A program made the position numbers and the translations under genes. Shown here one piece after another: positions 16,255-26,670 of a DNA stretch of 64,000 nucleotides. Source of the stretch: Aquipseudomonas alcaligenes (GTDB taxonomy: Bacteria; Pseudomonadota; Gammaproteobacteria; Pseudomonadales; Pseudomonadaceae); assembly GCF_003205495.1 (NCBI RefSeq), contig NZ_QJRX01000009.1, positions 124,001 through 188,000 on the forward strand, given 5' to 3'. Position 1 is the first letter of the stretch. Each line of letters starts with the position of its first letter. The notes below the pieces were generated by a model. The model was not told the origin of the DNA. It made no database searches and was given only the letters and a program-made list of their open reading frames with translations.

Positions 16255-18318
16255 ATGGCTGACCTACTGAGCATTGGCCTGTCGGGCCTCGCCGCGAACA
16301 AGACCTCGCTGGCGGTCACCGGCCACAACATCACCAACGTCAACACGCCGGGCTTTTCCCGGCAGGACACGGTGCAGGCCACGCGCATCCCGCAGTTCAG
16401 TGGTGCCGGCTACATCGGTTCGGGTACCACACTGGTCGACGTGCGGCGCATCTACAACGAGTTCCTCACCACCCAGGTACGCACCAGCACGGCACTGAAC
16501 AGCGATGTGTCCGCCTACCTGGGGCAGATCAACCAGCTCGATTCGCTGCTGGCCGGCAGCACCACCGGCATCACCCCCGGCCTGCAGAAGCTGTTCGCCT
16601 CGCTGCAGACCGCTGCCGAGGACCCTGCCAATATTCCGGCGCGGCAGCTGGTACTGTCCGAGGCCGAGGGCCTGGCCAAGCGCTTCAACACCATCTACGA
16701 CCGTCTCTACGAGCAGAATGCCTTCATCAACAAGCAGCTCGAGGCGGTGACCGACCAGGTCAACCAGCTGGCCACCTCGATCGCCGGCTACAACAACGCC
16801 ATCGCCGTGGCCGCGGCCAATGGCAAGCAGCCCAACGATTTGCTCGATGCCCGCGAGGAGGCCGTGCGCAAGCTCTCCGAGTTCATCGGCGTGACCGTGG
16901 TTCCGCAGGACGACAGCAGCTACAACCTGTTCATCGGCTCCGGCCAGCCGCTGGTAGTGGGAGCCACCGCCTCGCGCCTGGAGGTGGTGCCCGGCACCGC
17001 CGACCCCCTGCGCGCCGAAGTACAGTTCATCAGCGGCAACTCGCGCCAGGGCATCACCTCGCTGATTACCGGTGGCGAGATGGGTGGTCTGATCCGCTAT
17101 CGCGAGGACGTGCTGGACGAGTCGCTGAACGCCGTCGGGCGCCTGGCGCTGTCGGTCGCCGACCAGATCAACAGCCAGCTTGGGCAGGGGCTGGACCTCA
17201 AGGGCAACTTCGGCGAACCGCTGTTCCGCGCTATCAATGATCCGCTGCTGGTCGGCCAGCGCAGCCTGGCTCGGGTCGGCAACAGCGACCCCTCGGCCAA
17301 TCTCAACGTACTGATCGAGAACACTACCGCGCTGACCACCAGCGACTACGAGATCGAGTTCACCAGCGCCACCGAATACACCGTAAGGCGGGTCTCCGAC
17401 GGTCAAACGGTCTCCGCGCTCTATGACAACGATGGCGATCCCGACACCCCGCTGGTGCCTGCGCCGTCACCCTACGACATCACCAGTGCCACGCCGCTGG
17501 TCTTCGATGGGTTCTCGATGAACGTAGCCTCCGGCACCTTCGCCGCCGGCGATCGCTTCCGCGTCATGCCGACCCGTACCGCTGGCAGCGATATCCGCGC
17601 GGACCTGAAGAATGCTCAGGAGTTGGCGTTCGCCTCGCCACTGAAGGCCGAAACCAGTCCTGGCAACGTCGGTACCGGGGGGATCACCCAGCCGAGCCTG
17701 ATCACCGAGATCGACATCTACGACCCGGTTGCCCAGGCTGCCCTGGAGAACAGCCTGCGCAGCGCACCGCCACTGCGTATCGTGTTCACCTCGGCCACCG
17801 GCTACGATGTGGTCGACACCACGGGTGCGGTGCTGAGCAGCAACGTCATTGTGCCGGGGCAGAACAACACCCAGCAGATCACCGCCGGCACGCCGCCCAA
17901 TGACTTCACCTTCGAGTTCACCATCAGCGGCCGCCCGACCACTGGCGACAACTTCACCATCGCCTTCAACACCAATGGCGTATCGGACAACCGCAACGCC
18001 CTGAAGCTGGCCGATCTGCAGAACAAGGCGACGGTCGGTGTCGACCCCAACTTCCCGACTACCACCGGGGCGAGCTTTACTGACTCCTACGGTGATCTGG
18101 TGGAACGGGTCGGCACCCTGACCAGCCAGGCACGGGTGGATGGCGAGGCGACCGGGGCGATCCTCAAGCAGGCCACCGACAACCGCGACTCGGTGTCGGC
18201 AGTGAACCTCGACGAGGAGGCGGCCAAGCTGATCCAGTTCGAGCAGTATTACCAGGCCTCGGCGCAGATCATCCAGGTCGCACGTACCCTGTTCGATACC
18301 CTGATCAACACCTTCTAA
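16255..18318 (+). CDS. flgK: Hook-filament junction protein FlgK (HAP1)
   Basis: A 687-residue junction protein linking hook and filament. The N-terminus (MADLLSIGLSGLAANKTSL, HNITNVNTPGFSRQ) and C-terminus (SAVNLDEEAAKLIQFEQYYQ, QIIQVARTLFDTLINTF) are diagnostic. The middle (about 330-600) is a Thr/Asp-rich variable region that makes it longer than enteric FlgK (about 550). Its chaperone is FlgN. It is in the flgF-L operon, 10 bases after flgJ. Confidence 0.97.
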   Translation: MADLLSIGLSGLAANKTSLAVTGHNITNVNTPGFSRQDTVQATRIPQFSGAGYIGSGTTLVDVRRIYNEFLTTQVRTSTALNSDVSAYLGQINQLDSLLAGSTTGITPGLQKLFASLQTAAEDPANIPARQLVLSEAEGLAKRFNTIYDRLYEQNAFINKQLEAVTDQVNQLATSIAGYNNAIAVAAANGKQPNDLLDAREEAVRKLSEFIGVTVVPQDDSSYNLFIGSGQPLVVGATASRLEVVPGTADPLRAEVQFISGNSRQGITSLITGGEMGGLIRYREDVLDESLNAVGRLALSVADQINSQLGQGLDLKGNFGEPLFRAINDPLLVGQRSLARVGNSDPSANLNVLIENTTALTTSDYEIEFTSATEYTVRRVSDGQTVSALYDNDGDPDTPLVPAPSPYDITSATPLVFDGFSMNVASGTFAAGDRFRVMPTRTAGSDIRADLKNAQELAFASPLKAETSPGNVGTGGITQPSLITEIDIYDPVAQAALENSLRSAPPLRIVFTSATGYDVVDTTGAVLSSNVIVPGQNNTQQITAGTPPNDFTFEFTISGRPTTGDNFTIAFNTNGVSDNRNALKLADLQNKATVGVDPNFPTTTGASFTDSYGDLVERVGTLTSQARVDGEATGAILKQATDNRDSVSAVNLDEEAAKLIQFEQYYQASAQIIQVARTLFDTLINTF

Positions 18319-18332
18319 GCCGGATAGCCACC

Positions 18333-20012
18333 ATGGTCATGCGCATCTCCTCCATCCAGGCCTTCAACAACGGTGTGAACGGTATCGGGCGCAACTATTC
18401 CAACGTGATCCGCACCCAGGAGCAGATCAGCAGCGGCAATCGTATCCTCACTCCCGCCGACGACCCGGTGGCCTCGGTACGCCTGCTGCAGCTGGAGCAG
18501 CAGCAGGCGTTGCTGGGGCAGTACAAGGACAACCTGACAGCGGCGAAGAACAGCCTGACCCAAGAGGAGACCACCCTCAACTCGGTCAACACCGTGCTGC
18601 AGCGCATCCGCGAACTGGCGGTGCAGGCCGGTGGTGGCGCGTTGTCGGCCCAGGACCGCAAGTCCATCGCCAAGGAGCTGGGCGAGCGCGAGGCCGAACT
18701 GCTGAATTTGATGAACAGCCGCAACGCCCGGGGCGAGTACCTGTTCTCCGGCTTCCTGGGCAAGACCGAGCCATTCATTCGCAACCCCGATGGCACTTAT
18801 TCCTATTTTGGTGACGAGGGCCAGCGCAGCCTGCAGGTGGCCGGATCGACCACAGTGGCGATCAACGACAACGGCAAGCGCCTGTTCGAGGATGTGACCA
18901 ATGCCGACCGTGTTCTGGAGACCGGCGGCGTGAATAATGCCGCTCTGGCGGGGCAGGTACCGCCGCTGCCGGCTACCAACATTCCAGCAGTACCGGCGGC
19001 CGATCAGCGGGTGTTCATGTCTCAGGGGCTGGTCGAGAACCAGGATGCCTTCAACAGCAACTTCCGCGCAGGCGAGCCGTATTCGCTGGTGTTCGTCAGT
19101 GGTCGCGAGTTTCGCATCTACGACGGTACGGGTGCCGATGTGACATCGGAGATACCCGGTGGCGGGCAGATCGACCCTCTGGCCAATGGTGGTAACACCA
19201 TCAACTTCCGTGGCATGCGTTTTCAGCTTGATGTGGTGCTGCAGGACGGTGACAACGAGCAGAATCTCGATCAGTTGCTCGCCGACACCGCAACACCGGG
19301 TACCCCGGGTATCGGGACTCACAGCTTCACTCTGCAGGCGGCACCCACCGAGTTCTCCGTTACCCGCTCTTCGACCAACGCGTCCACCGCCGTGATTGAC
19401 GGCGGTACCATCAGCAATCAGGCCACTTTCAACTCGCAGTTCCCGACTTCCGGCGTGGTCTTGCGCTTCACCAACGCCACCAACTATGACGTCTATGCAC
19501 AGCCGGTCGGTCCAAGCAGTACGCCTATCGCTACCGGCTCGGCCCCAGGCCCTTATCCATCGACCTTTACCGTGTTCGGTGTGGACTTCAACCTAAGTGG
19601 GGCAGCCGCGGCCGGCGACGAGTTCGGTATCAAACCGCAGTTCCAGGAGCAGCGCAGTATCCTCAATACCATTTCGCAGCTGCGCCAAGCGCTGGAGTCC
19701 TCTCCGACATCCCCCGTCGGAAATCTGGCGATTCGCGACGAAGTGGCTATTGCCCTGAAGAACCTGGACAACGGCATCGGCCAGGTTCTCGAGGTGCAGA
19801 CCGAGATCGGCGCACGCCTTAACCTGGTCGATACCACCGAGATCGACAACGAGGACGTCACCCTGGTCAATAAGGCCGTGCAGGCCGACCTGCGTGAACT
19901 GGACTATGCGGAGGCGCTGTCGCGTCTGTCGTTCCAGACCATCGTTCTCGAAGCGGCGCAGCAGAGCTATGTAAAGATCGCTGGACTCAATCTGTTCAAT
20001 CAGTTGCGCTGA
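18333..20012 (+). CDS. flgL: Hook-filament junction protein FlgL (HAP3)
   Basis: A 559-residue junction protein bordering the filament. The flagellin-like N-terminus (QISSGNRILTPADDPVASVR) and C-terminus (EDVTLVNKAVQADLRELDYA, LSRLSFQTIVLEAAQQSYVK) are clear. The central domain (about 185-470), rich in Thr, Ser and Asn, is expanded relative to enteric FlgL (about 317) and carries two similar Ig-like stretches (NTINFRGMRFQLDVVLQDG and FTVFGVDFNLSGAAAAGDEF). ATG 18339 (MRISS) is an equally good start two codons downstream. Last gene of the operon; no clear terminator follows. Confidence 0.95.
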   Translation: MVMRISSIQAFNNGVNGIGRNYSNVIRTQEQISSGNRILTPADDPVASVRLLQLEQQQALLGQYKDNLTAAKNSLTQEETTLNSVNTVLQRIRELAVQAGGGALSAQDRKSIAKELGEREAELLNLMNSRNARGEYLFSGFLGKTEPFIRNPDGTYSYFGDEGQRSLQVAGSTTVAINDNGKRLFEDVTNADRVLETGGVNNAALAGQVPPLPATNIPAVPAADQRVFMSQGLVENQDAFNSNFRAGEPYSLVFVSGREFRIYDGTGADVTSEIPGGGQIDPLANGGNTINFRGMRFQLDVVLQDGDNEQNLDQLLADTATPGTPGIGTHSFTLQAAPTEFSVTRSSTNASTAVIDGGTISNQATFNSQFPTSGVVLRFTNATNYDVYAQPVGPSSTPIATGSAPGPYPSTFTVFGVDFNLSGAAAAGDEFGIKPQFQEQRSILNTISQLRQALESSPTSPVGNLAIRDEVAIALKNLDNGIGQVLEVQTEIGARLNLVDTTEIDNEDVTLVNKAVQADLRELDYAEALSRLSFQTIVLEAAQQSYVKIAGLNLFNQLR

Positions 20013-20222
20013 ACCGGACGCAACCTGACGTGTTGATGGCGCCTCAGCTCGCCGCATGATCTATGGGAAGAGCTCTCTGCATTAGGTCCGCAAAAAGTCA
20101 CGCACTAGCTCTGCAATATGTTTTCTGGGTGTCCAATCAGTTGCGCCTTATGCCGGTGGCTCGCTAATTGCTAACCTTCTCGGCAGTACTGGTTTGATGC
20201 TGGATTGTTGGCGGAATAGAGC
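20013..20222 (+). other. Intergenic region flgL to glycosyltransferase gene, no clear signals
   Basis: About 210 bases of noticeably lower GC than its flanks. No convincing sigma-70, sigma-54 or FliA promoter and no terminator hairpin were found here. It marks the left boundary of the sugar island. Confidence 0.5.
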
Positions 20223-23048
20223 ATGACGGAAAACAACGACTGGCTGATAGGCTTCTTCCGCGACCAGGCGCGTTTGGGGTTCGAGGAGGGGGACTACGGT
20301 CGTACGCGCAACAGCTGCGAGAAACTGATTTACCTGGATCCCTCGGATGTCGGGGCTTGGGGTTGGCTGGGCGAAGCCGCTTTAGCCAGTCAGGATACCG
20401 CCACTGCTGTGCGTTGCTTCGAGCAACTCCTCGAACTGCAACCATATCAAGCTGAACATGCGGTAAATCTAGGCAAGGCCTATCTGCAACTGAAGGCCTG
20501 GGATGCTGCAGCTGCCGCCTTCACTCAGGCCCTGAGTCTATCTCCCAACGATCCTAGTATTCTCCACTTGCTGTCTTTGGTGGATCGCATGCGGCAGGCC
20601 CTGGAAGCGCTTAATCAGTCGAGCGGGGAACAGCCGGGGCGGAATGAGCCTTGCCCATGCGGCAGTGGCTTGAAGTATAAGAAATGCTGTCTAGCCAAGA
20701 CCACCCAGAATGCCTGGCAGCAGCAGCTGTTAGATGCAGAGACCTCTGAGGACTGGGCCCGTGTGTTGGCCGTTCTCGCCGAGTTGGGGCAGTCCACGCC
20801 CGAGACTCAACGCTCCGAGGCTTTGGCTCGTTATAAGTTAGGGCAACGCCACCAGTCGAAGCCGCTCTTGCTGGCGTGCTATCGCTATAAGGGTGAAGAC
20901 GCTGAAGTCTTGGCGGCACTTGCCGATCTGAGCCTTGATGATCATGACCTGAAAACGTCCGAGAAGTTGGCGCTTCGCTCGCTAGCTTTGGACCCGAATG
21001 GCTGGCGGGCGCGTCTGGTGTTGGCTGTATGTCATATTCGCCATGGCCAAGTTGCCGCTGCAGAGAGCGAGTTGCGCGAGCTGGTGCGCCGCACCCCCTC
21101 ATGCCGTATGGGCTGGGAGCGACTCAGCGAGCTGCTGCGTGAACAGGGGCGTGGCGGTGATGCTTTGGCCGCTCTGGAAGAGTGGGTGCAGCGAAACCCT
21201 GAGAATGCCGAGGCTTGGTTTCGGTTGGGTTATGCGATGGTGGCCATGGGGCTTCCGCCACTTCAGTCGCAGCCTTATTTTGAAGAGACCCTAGCGCGCA
21301 ACCCCGAACATGCAGAAGCCCTCTGCTGGTTGGGCCATTGCCGCCAGCAGGCTGGGAATCTGGCTGAGGCTCAGCAGTTCATGTTGCGTGGCCTACAGCT
21401 CAAACCGAGCTTTGGTCAGGGGTGGAACCTGCTCGGTATGCTCTATCACAGTATCGGTCGCCAGCAGGAGTCCGAAGGCTGCTTTATGCGAGCAGTTGCC
21501 ATCACCCCGGATATTCCGTTTCCATGGAACAATCTGGCTAATACTTACCTGGACGCTGGTGAGTTGAGCGAGGCGGAGCAGGTAATTCGCCAGGCTATCC
21601 GCCTCAATGGCGACATCGCATCACTATGGAACAACCTGGGGAACATCCTGGGGGCGGGACAGCGTATCAGCGAGAGCATTGCTTGTTACGAAAAGGCTCT
21701 GCAACTTGATCCACAAGCGCCGGATGCCCGCGCTAACTATGGCGTTGCCTTGGCCAATTTCGTGCGTTTGGACGAGTCAATCAACACTCTCTTACCGCTT
21801 AGCCAGACTATCGAGAAGGCGCGCTCGAACCTGCTGTTTGCAGCAAACTATCATCCAGACTGGCCAATCGAGCGTATCTTCCAGATATATCGTGATCAGG
21901 CGGAGCGTTTCTTCCCTGCTCGGCGCTACTTCAATTACGCCAACGACCGTACAGCTCAGCGGCGCCTGCGGGTGGGGTACGTGTCGCCGGACTTCCGCAA
22001 GCACTCGTGCGCCATTTTTATCCAGCCTTTGCTAGAGCATCACGACCACAACCGCTTCGAAGTGTTCGCATATTCAGAGGTCCGGTGCGAAGACGAGATC
22101 AGCGAGCGCATGAAAGGGTTCGTGGATCATTGGAGACGCACTGTGGGAATGGCTGATGAGGCTCTTGCGGAGCTGATCCGCACTGATGAGATAGACATCC
22201 TCGTGGATCTAGCTGGCCATACTGCCAATAACCGGTTAGCGGTATTTGCTCTAAAACCAGCGCCAGTTCAAGTCACTTGGCTGGGCTTCGGCTATACCAC
22301 TGGCCTTACCAGCATGGACTACTACCTGACCGACGCTGAGACGATTCCTTATGGTCACGAGGTGGCCTTCACCGAAAAGCCCTGGAGGGTGCGCTCGCCG
22401 TCCTTTGCGTATACGCCGCCAAATGTCACAGCGGTCAGTCCTCTGCCAGCCAAGCGCAACGGATACATCACCTTCGGTACCCTGACTCGACCGATACGCC
22501 TCAACTACAAGGTTATCCGTGTGTGGGCGGAAATTCTCAATCGGGTACCGGGCTCCAAGCTGATAATCAACAGTGGACCATTTCTCGACAGTGGTCTGCG
22601 CGAGCACTTCGCTGCTGAGTTTGCCAAACATGGCGTGGAGAAAGAGCGTCTGGACATGGGCTGTACCTCGCCTCCCTGGCCAATACTGGACAGCATGGAC
22701 ATTGCACTCGACTGCTTTCCGCACAACTCCGGTACAACGTTGTTTGACAGCCTATGGATGGGATTACCCTTTATCACCCTGCGTGACCGTCCTTCCATGG
22801 GGCGACTCGGTGCAACCATATTGCGAGGTTTGGGGCGCGAGGAGTGGATTGCCAATTCGGAGGCGGAATACATCGACAAGGCCGTAATGCTTGCCAGCGA
22901 CCTGGATGCCCTTGAAAAGATTCGCCTGGGCCTTCGCCAGGCCATGCAGGCGTCGCCTTTGTGCGATGGTGCTGACTTCGCTACCTGCGTTGAAGAAGCC
23001 TATCGCGGCATGTGGCAGCACTTCTGTGAGCAAGGAGAACCACAGTGA
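20223..23048 (+). CDS. TPR / SEC-C / GT41 (O-GlcNAc transferase-like) glycosyltransferase
   Basis: A 941-residue putative O-glycosyltransferase. TPR repeats (about 20-130) are interrupted by a SEC-C zinc motif (138-157: [13 protein letters not shown] with C144, C146, C155, C156). More TPRs follow (about 160-510), including [30 protein letters not shown]-type GT-B catalytic domain (about 575-930) follows with [12 protein letters not shown] (His near 593, matching the OGT His), [34 protein letters not shown] (Lys as in OGT) and [18 protein letters not shown] (near 837). No signal peptide, so cytoplasmic. Its place between flgL and fliC suggests flagellin as acceptor; this is inference. It overlaps rfbF by 4 bases. 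GC content and codon use are clearly lower than in the flagellar genes. Confidence 0.88.
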   Translation: MTENNDWLIGFFRDQARLGFEEGDYGRTRNSCEKLIYLDPSDVGAWGWLGEAALASQDTATAVRCFEQLLELQPYQAEHAVNLGKAYLQLKAWDAAAAAFTQALSLSPNDPSILHLLSLVDRMRQALEALNQSSGEQPGRNEPCPCGSGLKYKKCCLAKTTQNAWQQQLLDAETSEDWARVLAVLAELGQSTPETQRSEALARYKLGQRHQSKPLLLACYRYKGEDAEVLAALADLSLDDHDLKTSEKLALRSLALDPNGWRARLVLAVCHIRHGQVAAAESELRELVRRTPSCRMGWERLSELLREQGRGGDALAALEEWVQRNPENAEAWFRLGYAMVAMGLPPLQSQPYFEETLARNPEHAEALCWLGHCRQQAGNLAEAQQFMLRGLQLKPSFGQGWNLLGMLYHSIGRQQESEGCFMRAVAITPDIPFPWNNLANTYLDAGELSEAEQVIRQAIRLNGDIASLWNNLGNILGAGQRISESIACYEKALQLDPQAPDARANYGVALANFVRLDESINTLLPLSQTIEKARSNLLFAANYHPDWPIERIFQIYRDQAERFFPARRYFNYANDRTAQRRLRVGYVSPDFRKHSCAIFIQPLLEHHDHNRFEVFAYSEVRCEDEISERMKGFVDHWRRTVGMADEALAELIRTDEIDILVDLAGHTANNRLAVFALKPAPVQVTWLGFGYTTGLTSMDYYLTDAETIPYGHEVAFTEKPWRVRSPSFAYTPPNVTAVSPLPAKRNGYITFGTLTRPIRLNYKVIRVWAEILNRVPGSKLIINSGPFLDSGLREHFAAEFAKHGVEKERLDMGCTSPPWPILDSMDIALDCFPHNSGTTLFDSLWMGLPFITLRDRPSMGRLGATILRGLGREEWIANSEAEYIDKAVMLASDLDALEKIRLGLRQAMQASPLCDGADFATCVEEAYRGMWQHFCEQGEPQ

Positions 23049-23818
23049 AAGCAGTGATTCTGGCCGGTGGTCTGGGTACCCGCATCAGTGAGGAGTCTCA
23101 CCTCAAGCCCAAACCGATGATCGAGATTGGCGGCAAGCCGATTCTCTGGCACATCATGAAGCAGTATTCGGCCCATGGCATCCAGGACTTCGTCATCTGC
23201 CTGGGCTACAAGGGCTACGCGATCAAGGACTTTTTCGCCAACTATTTCCTGCACACCTCCGATGTCACCTTCGACATGCGCAACAACCAGATGGAGGTAC
23301 ACCAGAACTACAGCGAGCCCTGGCGCGTGACCCTGGTCGACACTGGCGAGGACACCATGACTGGCGGACGCCTGCGCCGGGTCGGGCGCTTTCTGGAGCA
23401 GGAGGAGGCTTTCTGTTTCACCTACGGCGACGGTGTATCCGACCTGGATATCAGCGCCCTGGTGGCCTTCCACAAGCGGCATGGCAAGCACGCCACCGTG
23501 ACCGCCGTGCAGCCGCCGGGACGCTACGGTGCCCTGGCCCGTGAAGGTGACCAGGTGACCGGTTTCGTCGAGAAGCCACGTGGTGACGGCGGCTGGATCA
23601 ACGGAGGCTTCTTCGTGCTGTCACCGAAGGTGCTGCTCTGTATCGCGGATGATTCCACTTCCTGGGAAGTAGAGCCTCTGGCCCAGCTGGCTGGCGAGGG
23701 TCAGTTGATGGCCTACCAGCATGAGGGCTTCTGGCACCCGATGGATACCCTGCGCGACAAGAACTACCTGGAGCAGTTGTGGCAGAGCGGGGAGGCGCCT
23801 TGGAAACAGTGGAGCTGA
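23045..23818 (+). CDS. rfbF: Glucose-1-phosphate cytidylyltransferase
   Basis: A 257-residue nucleotidyltransferase making CDP-glucose from CTP and glucose 1-phosphate. It has the nucleotide-binding signature [20 protein letters not shown] and the [29 protein letters not shown] and [16 protein letters not shown] segments characteristic of RfbF/DdhA. The GTG start overlaps the stop of the glycosyltransferase gene by 4 bases (GTGA), so the two are translationally coupled. It is the first enzyme of the CDP-sugar route; rfbG follows and overlaps it. Confidence 0.96.
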   Translation: MKAVILAGGLGTRISEESHLKPKPMIEIGGKPILWHIMKQYSAHGIQDFVICLGYKGYAIKDFFANYFLHTSDVTFDMRNNQMEVHQNYSEPWRVTLVDTGEDTMTGGRLRRVGRFLEQEEAFCFTYGDGVSDLDISALVAFHKRHGKHATVTAVQPPGRYGALAREGDQVTGFVEKPRGDGGWINGGFFVLSPKVLLCIADDSTSWEVEPLAQLAGEGQLMAYQHEGFWHPMDTLRDKNYLEQLWQSGEAPWKQWS

Positions 23819-24882
23819 GCCACGAGTTCTGGCGCGGCAAGCGCGTCCTGCTGACCGGCCACACGGGCTTCAAGGGCGGTTGGCTGGCGCTCTGGCTGCA
23901 GAGTTGGGGAGCCCAAGTGACCGGCTTCGCCCTGGAGCCCTCGACCGATCCCAGCCTGTTCGAACTGGCACGGGTGGGCGAGGGCATCGACAGTCGCATC
24001 GGCGACCTGCGTGACTTGGCCGCCCTGCAGGCACTGGTGGCCGAGGTGAAGCCGGAGATCGTCCTGCACCTGGCGGCTCAGCCGCTGGTGCGCGAGGGCT
24101 ACCGTGACCCCCTGGGTACCTACGCGAGCAACGTGATGGGTACGCTGCATCTGCTCGAGGCGGTGCGCCAGGTCGGTGGCGTGAAGGCCTGCGTGGTGGT
24201 GACCACCGACAAGGTCTACGCCAATAACGAATGGGCTTGGCCCTACCGGGAGAACGAGCCACTCGGCGGTCACGACCCCTACAGCAGTAGCAAGGCCTGC
24301 TGCGAGCTGCTGGCGCAGTCCTTCGCCGCCTCCTATTTCCCCGTTTCCCATCATGCCGAACACGGCCTGGCTCTGGCCACCGCACGGGCCGGCAATGTGC
24401 TGGGTGGTGGCGATTTCTCCGCCGACCGCCTGGTGCCGGACGTGTTGGCCGCCTGGGCGCGCGGCGAGCCGGTGACCCTGCGCTACCCGCAGGCGGTGCG
24501 CCCCTGGCAGCACGCCCTGGCGCCGCTGGCGGGCTACCTGCAGCTGGCCCAGGGCCTGTACGAGCAGGGGCCGGCTGTGGCCGGCGCCTGGAACTTCGGC
24601 CCGGCCGACAGCGATACCTGCAATGTCGGTGAGGTAGTGGCGCGCCTGGCCGCGCGCTGGCCGCAGGCGCCAGGGCTGAAGATCGAGCCCAGCGAGTTGC
24701 ACGAGGCCGGCCTGCTGCGCCTGGACAGCAGTCGCGCGCGCCAGCTGCTCGGCTGGCAGCCGCGCTGGGCGCTGGACGAGTGCCTGGAGCGAACCCTCGA
24801 TTGGCACCTGGCCTGGCAGCGCGGCGACGACATGCGTGCCGTGACCCTGGCCCAGCTGGCCGACTACTGGGGGCAGGCGTGA
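23800..24882 (+). CDS. rfbG: CDP-glucose 4,6-dehydratase
   Basis: A 360-residue extended short-chain dehydrogenase/reductase converting CDP-glucose to CDP-4-dehydro-6-deoxyglucose. It has the NAD-binding GHTGFKGGW near the N-terminus, Y161-SSS-K165 catalytic pair in [12 protein letters not shown], and family segments [13 protein letters not shown] and [23 protein letters not shown] 23800 is preferred: GGGGAGG ends 4 bases before it and it gives the family length. GTG 23779 is possible. The gene begins inside the end of rfbF (19-base overlap) and ends in a 4-base overlap with the next gene. Confidence 0.95.
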   Translation: METVELSHEFWRGKRVLLTGHTGFKGGWLALWLQSWGAQVTGFALEPSTDPSLFELARVGEGIDSRIGDLRDLAALQALVAEVKPEIVLHLAAQPLVREGYRDPLGTYASNVMGTLHLLEAVRQVGGVKACVVVTTDKVYANNEWAWPYRENEPLGGHDPYSSSKACCELLAQSFAASYFPVSHHAEHGLALATARAGNVLGGGDFSADRLVPDVLAAWARGEPVTLRYPQAVRPWQHALAPLAGYLQLAQGLYEQGPAVAGAWNFGPADSDTCNVGEVVARLAARWPQAPGLKIEPSELHEAGLLRLDSSRARQLLGWQPRWALDECLERTLDWHLAWQRGDDMRAVTLAQLADYWGQA

Positions 24883-25439
24883 GCGAACTGCAGCTGGTCG
24901 AGCTGCCGCTGCCCGGCCTGTTCGCCCTGCAGCACCGCGTGCACCAGGACGAGCGTGGGCGTTTTGCCCGCCTGTATTGCGAGGGCAGCCTGCAGCTGTC
25001 CGGCCAGCCCTTCCATGTGCGCCAGATCAACCAGTCGCTGACCCGCGAGCGCGGCACCGTGCGCGGCCTGCACTTCCAGTACCCGCCGCATGCCGAGAGC
25101 AAGCTGATCAGCTGCCTGCGCGGTGTGGTCTGGGACGTGGCGGTGGACCTGCGGCAGGGCTCGCCGACCTTCCTGCGCTGGCACGCCGAACGCCTGGAAG
25201 AAGGCGACGGCCGCAGCCTGCTGCTGCCTCCAGGCTTCGCCCACGGCTTCCAGGCCCTCAGCGACGATGCCGAGCTGCTCTACCTGCACAGCGCCGACTA
25301 CACCCCGGGCCACGAAGGCGGTCTGTCTGTCGGCGACCCGCTTCTCGCCATCGACTGGCCGCTGCCATTCAAGAACCTGTCGGCCCGCGATGCCGGCCAT
25401 CCGTTGCTGGATGAGAGTTTTCAGGGAGTACGTCTATGA
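24879..25439 (+). CDS. dTDP-4-dehydrorhamnose 3,5-epimerase-like sugar epimerase
   Basis: A 186-residue RmlC/RfbC-like cupin. The catalytic His context VRGLHFQYPP (H65), the following K75, FAHGFQALSD and the Y141 region YTPGHEGG match the family. Because the upstream enzymes make a CDP-linked 4-keto-6-deoxyglucose, its natural substrate here is probably CDP-linked rather than dTDP-linked; this is inference. 3-only epimerases of the NovW/EvaD type are related and also possible. The GTG start overlaps rfbG by 4 bases and the stop overlaps the methyltransferase ATG by 4 bases, so the cassette is tightly coupled. Confidence 0.85.
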   Translation: MSELQLVELPLPGLFALQHRVHQDERGRFARLYCEGSLQLSGQPFHVRQINQSLTRERGTVRGLHFQYPPHAESKLISCLRGVVWDVAVDLRQGSPTFLRWHAERLEEGDGRSLLLPPGFAHGFQALSDDAELLYLHSADYTPGHEGGLSVGDPLLAIDWPLPFKNLSARDAGHPLLDESFQGVRL

Positions 25440-26659
25440 ACTGCCGTGGCTGTGGTGCGCACCTGCACCTGCCGTTGATCGACCTGGGCACGGCGCCGCC
25501 GTCCAACGCCTACGTCAGCGCCGCGCAACTCGACCAGGCCGAGCAGTGGGTGCCGCTACGGGTGCAGGTATGCGACTCGTGCTGGCTGGTGCAGACTGAG
25601 GACTACCGTGCTGCCGACAGCCTGTTTGATGCCGACTACGCCTACTTCAGCTCTTTCTCCAGCAGCTGGCTGGCCCATGCCGAGCGCTACGTCGCCAGCA
25701 TGACTGAGCGCTTCGGCCTGAACGCGCAGAGCCGGGTGGTGGAGATCGCCGCCAACGACGGCTACCTGCTGCAATATGTGGCCAAACGTGGGATTCCCTG
25801 CCTGGGCATCGAACCGACCGCCAGCACCGCGCGGGCGGCGCGCGACAAGGGACTGGAGATCCGCGAGCTGTTCTTCGGCGAGGCCGTTGGTCGTCAACTG
25901 GCGGAAGAGGGCTGGAGCGCCGACCTGATGGCGGCCAATAACGTGCTGGCCCATGTGCCGGACATCAACGACTTCCTCAGGGGCTTCGTCGCGCTGCTCA
26001 AGCCGACCGGCGTGGCCACCTTCGAGTTTCCCCATCTGCTGCGGCTGATGGCCGAGCACCAGTTCGACACCCTCTACCACGAACACTACTCCTACCTGTC
26101 GCTGACCGCAGTGCAGGCGCTCTGTGAGCGCAACGGCCTGGCCGTGTTCGATGTCGAGGAGTTGCCGACCCATGGCGGCTCGTTGCGGGTCTTCGTGCAG
26201 CGTGCCGAGGGGGGGCGCCAGATGGCCGCCGCCGTCGGCGAGCTGCTGGCACGGGAGGAGGCGAGCGGAGTGAGGACTGCCGCTTATTACTCGAGCCTGG
26301 CGCCCGCTGCCGAGCGCATCAAGCACGAGTTGCTGCGTTTCCTGCTCAAGGCCAAGGCCGAAGGCAAGAAGGTGGTGGGCTATGGCGCGGCGGCCAAGGG
26401 CAACACATTGCTCAACTACGCCGGGGTGCGTGGCGACCTGCTGGCCTGGGTGGCCGACGCCAACCCGCACAAGCAGGGCAAGTTCCTGCCGGGCAGCCGC
26501 ATTCCCATAGTTTCGCCTGCGCGCATCGCTGCCGAGAGGCCAGATTACGTGCTAGTGCTGCCGTGGAACCTGCTGCCCGAGGTCACAGCGCAACAGGCGC
26601 AGATCAGTGAGTGGGGCGCGCGCTTCGTGGTGGCCGTACCGACGCTTCAGGTGCTCTGA
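25436..26659 (+). CDS. SAM-dependent sugar C-methyltransferase
   Basis: A 407-residue three-part enzyme of the TylC3/NovU type. The N-terminal zinc-binding domain has C3, C6, C46 and C49 (NCRGCG, VCDSCW). The central SAM-binding fold has VVEIAANDGYLLQY at about 101, DLMAANNVLAHVPDINDF and FPHLLRLMAEHQFDTLYHEH. The C-terminal domain contains VVGYGAAAKGNTLLNYAGV, typical of C-methyltransferases acting on 4-keto-6-deoxy nucleotide sugars. It would add a branch methyl at C3 or C5. It follows the epimerase with a 4-base overlap, the same order as epimerase then C-methyltransferase in noviose-type pathways. Confidence 0.88.
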   Translation: MNCRGCGAHLHLPLIDLGTAPPSNAYVSAAQLDQAEQWVPLRVQVCDSCWLVQTEDYRAADSLFDADYAYFSSFSSSWLAHAERYVASMTERFGLNAQSRVVEIAANDGYLLQYVAKRGIPCLGIEPTASTARAARDKGLEIRELFFGEAVGRQLAEEGWSADLMAANNVLAHVPDINDFLRGFVALLKPTGVATFEFPHLLRLMAEHQFDTLYHEHYSYLSLTAVQALCERNGLAVFDVEELPTHGGSLRVFVQRAEGGRQMAAAVGELLAREEASGVRTAAYYSSLAPAAERIKHELLRFLLKAKAEGKKVVGYGAAAKGNTLLNYAGVRGDLLAWVADANPHKQGKFLPGSRIPIVSPARIAAERPDYVLVLPWNLLPEVTAQQAQISEWGARFVVAVPTLQVL

Positions 26660-26670
26660 GGAGGCAGCTC

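Noticed and set aside
20013..20222. Search for tRNA, attachment site or mobile element at the island border
   Set aside because: No tRNA-like cloverleaf, direct repeats, integrase or transposase was seen near either end of the sugar island.
23779..23818. Overlap of rfbF and rfbG as a sign of frameshift or gene fusion
   Set aside because: Both proteins are complete, and the overlap contains a good ribosome site for the second; it is normal coupling.
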